A stretch of 64,000 nucleotides of DNA from Porpolomopsis calyptriformis. Lineage: Eukaryota; Basidiomycota; Agaricomycetes; Agaricales; Hygrophoraceae. Of this stretch, positions 22,646 to 34,226 are shown piece after piece (position 1 is the stretch's first letter; each line of letters opens with the position of its first letter). Under the pieces are notes generated by a model. The model did no database searches. It worked only from the letters and a program-made list of their open reading frames with translations, and was not told the origin of the DNA. The stretch lies in the NCBI GenBank assembly GCA_951640195.1, contig OX621166.1:434001-498000 (forward strand). The letters run 5' to 3'. Both the position numbers and the translations under genes were made by a program.

Positions 22646-22692
22646 AAGCGCCACCGAAAACTGGAGCCTGGCTCCAGTCTTCGGTGGCGCTT
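22646..22692. repeat. Near-perfect hairpin, 23 bp arms, 1 base loop
   Basis: Left arm 22646-22668 and right arm 22670-22692 are reverse complements at 22 of 23 positions (core accgaaaactggagcc / ggctccagtcttcggt), around a single t. No gene or terminator role is evident. Confidence 0.85.
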
Positions 22693-22993
22693 CTGCCTGG
22701 ACTTGTCTCCGATATTGGTTTGTGCCATACCCATTGGGTGGATGTCTTGAGTTTCTGTAATGGAGTCAGGGAACACGGTGTTCCGAGTGCAAGGAGTGAG
22801 GATGAGACTTTTTTACCGATTTTTGCAACCCAGCCAATTTATTGTGTTTTGCATGTGACATTGGTAATGTCACAGTCACGCTTATTCCGCCACAAACACT
22901 GTCCAGGCAATAGCACGTATTATGCAAATTAACTAAGATATTCTCAATGTCCAAGGTATGTATTTCCCAATCCCCTCCCCTCCAGGCACAGGT

Positions 22994-24795
22994 TTAATTG
23001 GTCTCGTCATCCGTATGTGGAGTGGGAGCAAACCCAACTTGGTTATTTGTAGTGTCGAAAGCGCTGTAATACCTTTCGAGGAATGTGTACCCGTTGATAA
23101 AATCGAGTCCCGATCCACTGTTCTGGCCGATCTGTGTGTGCGGGAAAGGAACACATATTTAGGTCAGCCGCGATGGAGAAACAATAGTGGAAAAAGCAGA
23201 ATGCAAGACGCGAGATGCAAAGAAAAAACTACTCACATCAGCCACTATCAAATAGATAGCTCCTGGAGTCCCGCCAATCTGGGTGTTCAAGGAGCGAGGC
23301 CAGATTTGCGCATTTGGGGTGAGGGGATAGTTATTACCGTTAATCATGAAGTTGAGGTCTTGGAGGTTGGCATATTGGTCAGGGGTAATGCTAAGGAGGC
23401 CCGTCGTTTGGTCAGGTGTAGCACCGGTGAGCTGCTGGTAGTGTTTAAAAGCATCTAGTGGGTACCAAATATGTCAGGGCCGATCTCAATCACTGATGAC
23501 GCTGACAACGAATAACGGACCAGAAGCGATCATGACGAGGGTCGTTCCTGTGTCGACGATCCCTGCGGTGGACGCAAGGACAGAGTCACCTCCGTACGTA
23601 ATTGACTCGTCAATGCCCCAATACGCTGATGCGGGGCTAGTTTGGGTGACAGGTGTGTAGGAGATCTCGCCATTATATTTGCTCGAATCGACACCACCAA
23701 AAGTCAGCTCTCCGTTCTCGTCTGAAGTTGATGTGGTCGGTTCAAAAGACACGCCAACGAGGGCTTGTGGGAGTGTGCCTTGCGAGAAAAGGTTGTCTGT
23801 CACCGTCGGGACCGTGGACATGGGATTGGTAGGATCGACGACTGTACCCTTAGTCAGGTCGGTAGGTCCGATTCTGTTCGAGCGAAAGACTGATCAGGTA
23901 TTGAGATGATGGCAGCAGAAATAGATGAACCCTAGAATGCCATCGAAACCACTGAAACCTTGCGATACCTTAGCTGCCCCAATACTTTGTTTCTCGATAA
24001 CAAGACCAGGGGACAGCTGAACTCTGTCAATACCTACCCAAATTGCGTTAGAAATAGTCAGAAATAAAGGCACTAAAACACTCACACTCGGTACCAGCGA
24101 AGGATCCCGACCCATACGTTACTTCCTGTAAACACAAGTATTGAGCTGCATTATCGCGGTATAAGAATGATCTGCTTCACTAACAACAACACCTGGCGTG
24201 GTCCCGCTGACGGGGCACTCGTAAAGTTTATTTGCACCAACCCAAGTATTGGAACTCCCTAAGGATAAGAGTAATCAAAACAGGACCAGAGGGCAACCGG
24301 AAGCGACCACGACGCACCAGTGTCGATTAGAAGATCGTCTGCCAGACAATATCCGTGATCAGCCTCACGCACGAGATATCACTTTCGCTACGAGAAAACA
24401 CTCACATGGAGTGCCGGGATTGCCCACAAGGACTTCAGTGGTATATATCACCTGCACGACACCCATACCGGGCACCTAGTAAGCACACGAGCTAAAGGGG
24501 AAGGGGGGATACTCACCCCGACGTTGGTCACAGGGAACGACGAAACATCGCGCTTGGCATTGCGGCCTACGGCAGTGCTATTAGACAAATGAGTGACCGA
24601 GAGGCCTCTCTCTATGAGGGCCCGAGCGCGGGCCCGGTCAGCCTCGACGATATTCTTGAAACCGGCCATGTCGAACCGGCGGGTGAGGGGGAGAGTAGCC
24701 CGTCGGGCTGACTCATGGACTCCGATGGGGGTAGCCAACGCCCCGGAAAGAGAGTAGAGGGCGAGGAGCGAAAGGAGGGATAAAGAACGTAGCAT
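22994..24795 (-). CDS. Secreted pepsin-like aspartic protease (family A1), 9 exons
   Basis: Acid protease, secreted or vacuolar. Exons (minus) are 24795-24517, 24451-24406, 24338-24318, 24258-24185, 24125-24086, 24033-23931, 23873-23521, 23454-23237 and 23131-22994, total 423 residues. Signal peptide is residues 1-21 (SLLSLLALYSLSGALA), then a propeptide to about 90. The mature enzyme shows the first catalytic motif LLIDTGSSNTWVG (Asp114), flap VTYGSGSF (Tyr144), DGILGIGP and the second motif GIVDTGTT (Asp295). Exon 3 has only 21 bases and carries the DTG active site up to the Gly codon. Homologous phase continuity across all eight introns supports the model. The exon 4 donor (gttagt at 24184) is the least certain. 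Confidence 0.88.
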
Positions 24796-25803
24796 TAATA
24801 GTTATGATTTAGAGTGTACGAAAGGAGGGTGGGCGACTTGGAGTACGAGTCTAAGATGTTGGCTCGTTTCCCCCCCCCATTATATAGGTTTTGCGGCTGA
24901 CAGTTTGGTTGCATTTGAAATGAGGGTGCTGACGACTTCCTGGACCGAATAGACGCGTCAGAATATTGTTCATTGATTGATATGTCGATCTCGGAGAAAA
25001 GCCAAGGTGAATGCGAATATGATACCGCGCGGAAGCGAATGCGAGAACATGCAGGCGACGCTTGGGATACTTCAACTGCTAGAGAGAACGCTGAAGTACG
25101 TCTATTAGCTGGGGATAGGTTGACCATTGGCTGCACAGCTTGAAGGTGCATTCTGGTCAAGCAAATTGGTTGTTATGTTGCCACACGCTAGAAGCGCGGC
25201 GATGCCGTAAATGAAAAATATCAGTCGGATTGGGTGAGATTACGAGTAGTCTGCGGTTATTCGAGAATACATAAGATATACACGGGGACGCGAACAAGAA
25301 CAGGCGAGAGCTGCATACCCGCCCGCAGAAAGGTATGGAGCAGTGAACGCGTGGGGATGAGACTAGGGAGAGCATAGGGGTTATAAGTGAGAGGACGTGA
25401 GGACGGAACCCCACCGGATCAGGTGAACGGAGAAGAAAGGGAGGCAAAAGAAAAGAAAAAAGAATATAAAGAAAAATAAAGCAGAAAGGCGAAGGACAAG
25501 TTGATAAAGAAGTGACAACCAATAGCCCAAAGACCACCAACGCACAATGTGCGCCCATCGTGGATAAAGGGGAGCGAGGAGGTTAGTGGATCCCGAACCG
25601 AGTTCTTCCATCCACTTGTTTATTGAATCTTTTTTTCGTCGGTTATCGCAAAGGAGATGTCAATCCGAGGCAGCGGCATTTGGACAGCGAGTTCGTGAAA
25701 GAGAGAGAGAGCGGGCAGGCGTGGGTATCCAGGAATAGCAATAAGACAAGGAAACGAACGAAAGAACAGCCTAGGGAAGATAGACCAGCGCGCGACTAGC
25801 GGA
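24796..25803. other. Intergenic region, no gene seen
   Basis: Contains the promoter of the aspartic protease on its left and the 3' flank of the RNA-binding protein gene on its right. Minus-strand frames at 25157-25611 are low-complexity and show no domain. Confidence 0.45.
24879..24886 (-). promoter_or_regulatory. TATA box of the aspartic protease gene
   Basis: Minus strand reads tatataat about 85 bp upstream of the ATG at 24795, a normal distance for a fungal core promoter. Confidence 0.6.
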
Positions 25804-28153
25804 TCACGCGGCTGCGATCACAGGCTTTTTTTCCTCATCGACATGCATACCTAACGCATCGGGGATGAGATTCGCAACTACCACACTCTCACCAACCTCC
25901 ACGTCACCACCGAGGAAGACTGCGTCCGATTTCATCTCTTCTCCAACCTCATTCAACATCGGCTCAGTGGCAATGTGCCCGTTCCCATTACCCGCGGACC
26001 GTCTCGCCCCTGACGCGCCTTGAGGCCCAGATCGTGGAGGATTTGCGCATCGGTCTTTACCATGCGCCACACGCAAATTAGCATATTCGGGCATATTTTT
26101 CACGCCCTCGATAGCCTTGATGGCATTGGAGATGTTCGTGTAGTTGACAAACGCGCAGTTCCTTGTATGTCCAAATTCAGTCAGCGTCAAAGATGAAGTC
26201 CGTCATACACACTTTTCTTTCAAAAAGTTGACCAGCTCAATCTCTCCAAATTCACCAAAGTCCTTCTTGAGTTTGTCTTCGGTAAAAGTCTCAAAATCTT
26301 CGATATTGCCGATGTAGACATTCCTCGTGGCACCCGAGTGTACAGCAAGAGCAAGGGAAGGGGGCAGTGGGCCACTATTCTTGCCCCAACCAATCTTGGG
26401 ACGGCGATTGTTCAACGTAAGACCTTGATAGGAAGCAACCTGGAAAAATGTGAAAGCCGCCGCCGGATCCACGAACGTCACAAACTGGAAAATATGTTCA
26501 GAACATGGAAATAATTTAATCGATGGTGTGTTATACTTACAGCAATGTGCTTGTCTGGCATGTACCTAATACTTTGCAACACCCCACCTCTAATCGCGTT
26601 GCACAGATCCTCGGTCGTGGTCTCAGGATGGATATTACCTAGATACACCGTTCTGTTAAGCCCTTGCGCGTTCGCCATCTGCAGGGCATCCACAGGAGAG
26701 AAATAAGGCGAGAAGGGCGTGAACGGTACAGACTGGCCCGGCGAGAGAGACGCTGACTGAGCGACCAGCGATTGAGCGGCGGCGGCTTGAGCCTGCTGGG
26801 CAGCGGCTTGCTGTGACTTGGGGATATAGGCGCAACGGTCTTTTCCATAATTAACACGTTTACCGGCCCAAGCCGGTTCAGTCGGAAGTGTGCTGACGAC
26901 CTGCAAAGAAGAGAAGGAAAAACGTAAAAGGTCATTCACTCGCCGATGATTGCCATCTCATACCTTGGTAGCAATTGAGATACTAAGGAAGTGGACAAAA
27001 CCGATATTCTTGTCCCTAACAATCTTTACTTGATCAATAAGCCCAAATCTGCTCAGATCATCTCGCAATTGTTCTTCAGTCATATTCTCATCTAAGCCGC
27101 CAAGATAGACGTTTCTACTGGCATTGCTTTGGCTGATAGCAAGAGCGACTTGAGCGGGAACAGGGGAGGGCTTTCCCCAGCCTATCTTGAGTTCTTGTCC
27201 ATGCAGCGATAATTTCTTGACGGTTGCATCTGCGTGGAAGGCGGCTGCAACTGCTCCATCCAGGAACGACAAAAAGACACAGGACTTTTCAGGGAGGACA
27301 CGAATGGATTCGAGTGGCCCGAAATGCACAAGGTTGAGAAGTTCATCGACGGAGGCGGTGGCAGGGAGATTACCGACGTAAACGGTACGCCCGGTCGCAT
27401 TCGAAGTCGCGGAAAGAGCGGCAGTCAATGCAGCAGGTGAATAAGGAGACTGCGCGGCTTGGATGTTGAGATTGAGCGAAGGCAGGCGCTGTTGGTTGAA
27501 ATTCTGGATAAGAGCTCAGTGGCTGTGAGTAAAACAGGACAAAACTAGCTCACATGGGCAAAGTTGGTGTTGTAAGGGAAGCCTAGCATGTTCATTGCGG
27601 GGAGACCCATTCCAAGCATATTGTAAGCGCCCAAGTTGCCATATGCACCGTTGGAGTTGGCCTGAGCCTGTTGTTGTTGCTGCTGCTGTTGCTGCTGCTG
27701 CTGGGCGAAGGCTGCTGCGGCGATGCTGGGACTTAGCTGCGATGCGATGCCATTTCCGTTGATGGTCGTGTTGGGTCCAAGAGTAGGAGTAGAGTAGAGC
27801 GGGCTTCCGGCGAAACCTCCGGAGGAAGGAGGAGAACCATTGAATCCGTTCTGGGAGATGCCCGCCTGAGGGCCGTAGCCGTAGTTTGCGAAGGCGTCCG
27901 AGGGGCTAGTACTTGGGGACCAGCGAGGTTTTTTGGCGTCAGGCCCTCCAGTGGGATCCATGGACCTCTGAAGGAATGGTTGCGGGGTTCGAAAAGAGAC
28001 AAAACAAATTGAAAAAAAAAAAGCGAGACAGACCTTCATCATGTCGATATCAAATCCGTAAGAAGGATATTGAGTTGCAAAGGCGGTCTGAGGGTCGTCC
28101 ATTGGGAGAGGGGGAGGGGTAGTGGGTAGATTAATGGAGGATGATGAAGGCAA
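25804..28153 (-). CDS. NRD1: Four-RRM RNA-binding protein of the Nrd1/Mrn1 family
   Basis: Post-transcriptional regulator; fission-yeast Nrd1 and budding-yeast Mrn1 bind mRNAs and control differentiation or stress responses. Exons (minus) are 28153-28034, 27967-27554, 27503-26964, 26900-26541, 26484-26213 and 26161-25804 (687 residues). The N-terminal 215 residues are Pro/Ser/Gly/Asn-rich with a 12-Gln run. RRM1 is about 216-292 ([10 protein letters not shown]), RRM2 306-385 ([17 protein letters not shown]), RRM3 440-515 ([10 protein letters not shown]) and RRM4 532-612 ([16 protein letters not shown]). YGKDRCA after RRM2 and HGKDRCA after RRM4, and GWGK after RRM1 and RRM3, are family signatures. 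The first ATG is used; a second in-frame ATG lies 17 codons on. The leader upstream is pyrimidine-rich on the coding strand. Confidence 0.92.
27668..27703 (-). repeat. CAG/CAA microsatellite encoding 12 Gln
   Basis: Twelve Gln codons (mixed CAG and CAA) lie within the low-complexity N-terminus of the Nrd1-type gene. It is in frame and likely length-variable. Confidence 0.9.
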
Positions 28154-28578
28154 CGGGGAGAAGAAACCGGAAAAAAAGGTGGGTTAGATATTTGGAAGAG
28201 AATGGACAGAAGGGACAGGGAGCGTGTGGGTCTTTGGGGAAGGTAATCAACGAAGAAGAAGAAAAACGAGTGTGGTTGGTGTGGGTATGAAAAAAGGACA
28301 CGCACGAAAAGAAAAGGGCAGATTTAAGTGTGCGTTATAGATACTCGACGTTTAAAAAAAATGGATTCCTGAATTCACGGCTGCCCACCAAGGAAAGGGA
28401 AAAAATCGAGGGCAACGGCGTCGACGACGAGCAACAAACGAATCGCGAATTCAAGACGTCGAAAAAAAGTGGAAAGGTACACTCACAGCCGCAACGCTTT
28501 TCCCACCGGAAACTTGATTGATGCGCACGGACCCCTCGATCTGCCATCAATCGGCTTTGGGCTCAGCGCAGCGTTGGA
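28154..28578. other. Intergenic: Nrd1-type gene leader and transporter 3' flank
   Basis: No gene. The minus strand from 28154 to about 28330 is C/T-rich (cttcttcttcg, tttttttccgg), typical of leaders of well-expressed fungal genes. Confidence 0.5.
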
Positions 28579-31003
28579 TTAAGGATAGCTCGGATTTAGA
28601 ATACATATCCTTCTGATCAGTTCAGGTAGCCCCATTTCCTGCCCAATCTCGCGTCTCAACAGCTCGTCCTCACTACCCGCCGACGACCGGAACAGCCCAT
28701 CAATCTCCTCCAGGGACACATTTGCCGTCTCGGGCACAAAGTATGTAGCCCAAAAGTAGCCAGTGATGCACGCGATGGAAAAAATCATGAACGCGGTGCT
28801 AACAAATGATGCCATTTAATCCCAATTTGCGCAAATGGGAATCACTCACGGGGGTGACCTCGATAGTATAGCTGGGGTCACTAGCCCAATCAAGACTGTT
28901 CGATAGCCATCAGGGATCGCCTAGCATACTCGAAAGGAGCTCACAATTATTCACCCAATTCGAAGCCGTCGATAATGCAACCCCTTTACTCCTCATGGAC
29001 AGCGGGAATACCTCACTCGGCAGAACCCACCCGACAGGTCCGAACGACATTCCGTATGCGGCAGTAAAGATGTAAATGCAACTGAGCGAAAGTCAGTGAC
29101 TTTGGCGGTCTAAAGATTTACATACATAACTGCCATCCAGGCCGCGGTGGAATGAGCAGCCCAGTCGCTCTCGAATTGGTAAACCTGTCAATTTCCATTC
29201 AGCTGGCTATCGGGTGGAATGGCTAAACGGACTAGGAGTGCGATGAGTAAATGGGAACACCCCATTATGACACTGCCGCCTAATGAACGATTCTCAGCGG
29301 GGACTCGAGGCTCAAACTCAGAACGTACCTCTCAGCAACGGTTTCCTACCTAAAACGTAGATGAGCCACTCAGACAACTCCAGGGGGAAACATGGCTCAC
29401 CCCACTGATCGATATAAACCACTGTCGGGAACACCGCAATAAACTGGATGATGCCGATACCACCCGACACAACAAGCGTCACCGTGTCACCTCGAAGGCC
29501 GATGCTATGAACGAGTGTTGGGCCATAGTAAAGAAGTGCATTGATCCCACTCCATTCTAAGCATCATTTAGTGTACTCGATGGGGGGAAAGGCAGAGCTG
29601 TACACACGTTGAAAAACCATCATCAGGACCCCAATCAGCGTCCGGTCGATGTGCTTGGGCTCAAAGAGACGCGACCAGGCGTGTGCCTCAGAATATATAA
29701 ACCCTCTTTTTCCATCAACTTGGCCACTCTTCTGAATGACTTCCGTCTCCACCCGCATCTCTAATAACTCGACCTACCAGTAGTGTAAACGTTTCCTCGA
29801 ATTCCCAGCTGACAGGGACCTACCTGGAGCAGACAATCCTCCTCGGTACGCAGCCGCAAACGCGCAAGCGACTCCAGGGCTTCTTCGCACCGGCCGTGCA
29901 ACACCAAAAGTCTGGGTGAAGGCGGTAGAAGGAAACTACCTATAGCAAGCAATATACCGGGGATGATCTGAATGCCAAGTGGCACACGCCACGACATGGA
30001 GCCCGATACTTAGTGGCGGCTTCAATCGATCTGCATGAAAACATAGAAAACATCCAACTTACAAGAGCGAGTAATAAACCCGGTCCAAAAGCCAAACACG
30101 ACTCCCAGGACAATCGCGAATTGCTCCAAGGCCATGAGTGATCCCCTTACTTCCGGTGGACTGATCTCAGCCATGTACAACGGGGACAGCATACTGGAGG
30201 AATGGCAGAAGATCGGTCAATGGGACCATTCACCAACTAACAACGCCGGGTTGACCCAACCTGAGTGCACCGACACCAACACCTCCAACAGCACGCCCGA
30301 GAATGAGGTCGCTGAGCGATCGCGCGCCACATTGAAATCCAGAGCCGATGCAGAATATCACTATTGTTCATCAATCGCAAGGGGCGATACGGCGGGTCTG
30401 AGTGATTTTTGACGTACCACAAGCGAGAAATATTGAATGTCTTCTAGAGTATCTATCAGCCAGTATCCCAGAAGAAAGCGCGCCGAACAACGCGCCGAGC
30501 TCTAATACAGCCGCTACATCGAGAAAAAAAAGAAGCCAACATCGTCATACGCGCAATTCAGACTTTAGAAATGATCGTACTCATGAGACCCTTCTCCCAA
30601 GGCCCAATAGGCCAACGCGCCGTAAAGTCTTTCATCACCAACACGTTCGCGATAACACCCTGATCATACCCAAACGTAAGCCCACCGATTGACGCGAAAA
30701 TGGCACAGGAGAGTGCGAAATAGTTGTGTCGTAGACCGGCGAGCCCCTTCGGTCCATATGCGTAGCTGTATCCCTCCCCAACTGGATGTACTGTGATGGA
30801 TCCCCCGTGAGGAGTATGCCTTGTGAATGACGTCGAGGTAGAGGGAAGAAGGGGCTGTGAAGAATCTTCGGCTTCTTGATTGGTATCTTGTGCAACTTCA
30901 TGTGAGCTCGACGTAAGTGCGATGTAGCCTCCATCGCGAATTGTCTGTAAAACGAAAAAAAGGAATGAAACTTGTTCTCGTGGTGATAGCTGGCTCTTAC
31001 CAT
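28579..31003 (-). CDS. MFS sugar transporter, 14 exons
   Basis: Plasma-membrane uptake of hexose or a related sugar (sugar porter family). Exons (minus) are 31003-31001, 30944-30581, 30513-30418, 30360-30261, 30193-30063, 30008-29824, 29773-29608, 29556-29401, 29349-29329, 29279-29233, 29184-29126, 29081-28945, 28895-28850 and 28798-28579 (576 residues). Motifs in order are GYDQGVIAN in TM1, GILADRYSRR, LSPLYMAEISPPEVRGS, a PESPR-like PPSPRLL, FQQWSGINALLYYGP, DQWGRKPLL, VGWVLPSEVFPLSMRS and PETANVSLEEID. The first coding exon is only the start codon, ending in ATG before GTAAG; a duplicated copy of this region at 37 kb keeps the same arrangement. An N-terminal extension of about 70 residues precedes TM1. 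Substrate cannot be told from sequence. Confidence 0.87.
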
Positions 31004-31112
31004 GGTTTTGGATGGTGGTCGTTGGCATCAGCTTTGGTCATAAGACTCCCATTGGCGCTCAGCTCTTCTCCACCTACACTGCAAGCCGCCACGACCATTA
31101 TTTGCCTCCACC
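31004..31112. promoter_or_regulatory. Shared divergent promoter, sugar transporter / NB-TPR gene
   Basis: Only 109 bp separate the two start codons, so the genes share a bidirectional promoter or overlap in leaders. Parts of it, including gcaagccgccacgacc, recur at 36.8-37.3 kb. Confidence 0.6.
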
Positions 31113-33709
31113 ATGACCAGCGCGCCTTTCACTCCCTCTCAGATTCACGACAGCATGGTCAACCTTATCGGGCATGATCAGTACACCTTCAACAACCCGA
31201 ACATTCATGTCTATCCACAAGGTAAGTTAGCGCCCTAGTGAGGCAGTGACCAGCCTGAACGATTTCGTCTGTCATTGCACTCTCCCGTCCCTGCATCCAC
31301 GATATCTCATATGACCTCCTTTATCAACCAGATCGCGAGCCAGGACCAGCACCACCACGATCCATCAACGATTCCCCCATTGGTCATCTCTCCGTCCACT
31401 TTACTGGAAGACAGAAAGAAATGGATTTCTTACAGAACGCTTTGAGCAACGCACAGAACAATCTACCAGGCTGTTGCGCCGTATATGGCATGCCCGGCGT
31501 TGGCAAGTCGCTACTGGTACTGCATTACGCCAAAGAATGCTTCGATCAGGGCCAGTACTCGCATATATTTTGGATATCGGCCACCAGTGTCGACAAACTA
31601 AACGATGGACTTTCAAAAGTTCTCGATCTCATTCGTCATCCCGATCGCCACCTGCAAGACCAAAATGCGAAACTGACCGCGGCTCGACTGTGGTTGGAAG
31701 AAGCTCACGAGGATTGGCTTCTCATTTTCGACAACGTCGATAGGAGTTCAATTGATTTTTTCCGGGCGCACCTCCCTCGCAGGAATGGGCGAGGCCATAT
31801 CATCTTCACCACACGGACGGAAGACGTCGCCGAGTCTCTGGTGACTCTGGAAGGAAAGCAGCGATCAATGATTCAACTCTACCCTCTTGAACAGCGCGAT
31901 TCGGCAAATCTTCTTTTACAAGACGCTGGAGTCGATATGAAGATTGTAACATCTTCTGAATTAGGCTGCGCCGAGCAATTGGTTGAATGCATTGGTCGCC
32001 TTCCTCTGTCCAAGCAGCATCGTTTATGAGAAAAACTCATACCACTCTCTATGAATTGTACGACTTATACATGAGCAATGAAAAGATAAATGTAAGTTCA
32101 AATCGCTCAAGTATCATTCACATGATAACTAATTTGTATTCCCTGGTAACAACAGATAGTTGAATGGGAGAATGACCTAACTCCTTACCAGGAGCGATCG
32201 GTGGCAACTACGTTCACCAAACAATTCAATGAATTGCAAGAAGAATCCGTTGATATCAGCAATTTCTTCAAAATTCTATCTTTTCTTGACCCAGAAAATA
32301 TCTCGATTGCGATGATCATTCAAGGGGCCAAAGAATGGTTACACCCACAGTACCCACTAGAAGATATTCCATCTCAACCCGAACACGATTCTCCTATATT
32401 CGTCGAGTTTCGTTTGTTGGTTTCCCTGATTTGTTCAACGACGAAAATCCGGCCAGCCTTACAGAAATTGCAGGCGCTGTCTCCGGTGGAATATCGATCT
32501 ACTGGGCGAAATTCTTCACTGTGGATGCACGATTTAATCCGATTTATAAGGCACGAAAGCGCGAAAAAAGAAGATACGTATCGCGAGTGGCTTCGGTCAT
32601 CAGTCTCGCTCGTTTGTGGTGCGTTCCGACACATAGGAGACCCTAAAGCACCGCAATGTTGGGCTGAATATGAAGAGTTCCTGCCACATCTACGATCGCT
32701 TAATCTGTGGAGTACCGAGTATGGTATGAACCTTGAGCTTATGGTGGCAAATAGGCGGATTGCGTGGTATTTGGAGAGCCGGGGAAGATACCGTGACGCG
32801 GAATTGCTGTTGAAGCAAGTCCTTGAGATATACGAAACGAGGTTTGGGCGCAAGAACCCGTTTACGTTAGCTTCGTTCGACGACCTCGCCCACGTTTATC
32901 GATTGCAAGGACGATACGACGAAGCTGAGACCCTCTACAGACAGGCATTAGCTGGCCAAGAGGATCGTTTGGGGACTGACCACCCAACTACGCTTACATC
33001 TGTGAACAACCTCGCAAACGTTTACAGGTCACAAGGACGATACGATGAGGCTGAGACCCTCTACAAGCGAGCATTGGCTGGCTCTGAGGACCATCTGGGT
33101 GCAGGCCACCTACACACGCTTACGTCGGAGCACAACCTCGCCAATGTTTACCAGTCACAAGGACGATACGATGAGGCAGAGACACTCTTCTCGCGGGCAT
33201 TAGCTGGCTTCGAGAATCGTCTGGGTGGAGACCACCCGTCTACGCTTACATCAGCGAGTGGCCTCGCGCTCGTTTATTACTCGCAAGGACGATACGACGA
33301 GGCTGAGACACTCCTCAAGCGGGCATTAGCTGGCAAAGAGGATCTTTTAGGTTCCCACCACCCATCTACGCTTACATCGGTGAACAGCCTCGCAAACGTT
33401 TACAAGTCACAAGGACGATACGACGAGGCTGAAAAACTTTACAAGCGGGCATTATCTGGCAGAGAGGACCATCTAGGTCCCAACCACCCAGACACGCTTA
33501 TGTCAGTGAACAACCTCGGACTTATTTATTACTCACAAGGACGATACGACGAGGCTGAGTCACTCTACAAGCGAGCCATAGCCAACCTTGAGAAGTCCAT
33601 AGGAACCCACCATCCAACTACTCGAATCACAACAAAGAGCCTTGCTAATCTCTATCGGTTACAAGGGCGATATGGCGATGCGGAATCTATTATATCGGTG
33701 CTAAGCTAG
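31113..33709 (+). pseudogene. NB-TPR (NLR-like STAND) gene with one frameshift
   Basis: NLR-like proteins act in fungal non-self recognition and regulated cell death. Exons are 31113-31221, 31332-32091 and 32156-33709. A short N-terminus without effector domain is followed by the NTPase: FTGRQKEMDF, P-loop GMPGVGKS (about 31484), Walker B WLLIFDNVD and IIFTTR. After IGRLPL (about 31995) the frame is lost by one base, ending at TGA 32027-32029. Beyond that point the other frame carries the expected AASFMRKTHTTL, so about four bases were deleted. Exon 3 has a winged-helix-like region and eight TPRs. The gene is either a pseudogene or makes separate NB and TPR products. Confidence 0.85.
32780..33709 (+). 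repeat. 126 bp TPR coding repeat array
   Basis: The block caagg(a/g)cgatac recurs at 32906, 33032, 33158, 33284, 33410, 33536 and 33662, spacing exactly 126 bp (42 codons). A more diverged unit starts at 32780. Units share GRYDEAETLYKRALAG and DHPxTLTSVNNLANVY. Inner units are nearly identical in DNA, indicating recent duplication or gene conversion. Confidence 0.93.
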
Positions 33710-34226
33710 GTAGAAGTTGGCAAAAGCAGGTCAAGCGTCGATTCGTGGATGTAAGTTACTTATTATTCAAGGACCTCTACATCATAAAATTTATTTTCAA
33801 CCAACCTTTCACTCCACAAATATACAGGATGGCATTAAAAAGTTGTCGATAAGATAACAAGTTTCGTATCGAAGAGCAGAAGTCGATAAGGTAAACAAAC
33901 GGAATGCAGAGCTCATCAACCGATCAACAGCAGAACTGTTGGAGTAACTGACACATAGCTATACCTTAGCCACCATCAAATGGATTGACCGGATCCAAAG
34001 CTGACCGTACACACCGCTTAGGCTATAATATTATAACCGTGGACGGCTTGGATCAAGCTGAAGGCAGGGCTATCATAAGGATTGACCGGTCAAGGCTGAT
34101 CGGCACATTTACGGACTGCATCGAGGTACCAGTGGAAATGCAGTCTGAAAGGGTGTTTACAATCAACAACTTGCAAACGGTGACAACAAAGAGCCCAACT
34201 TACCCACACCGAGGTCCACGTCTGAA
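33710..34226. other. Intergenic, no gene seen
   Basis: 3' flank of the NB-TPR gene and upstream region of the F-box-like gene. A short open frame at 33985-34230 has no recognisable content. Confidence 0.45.
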
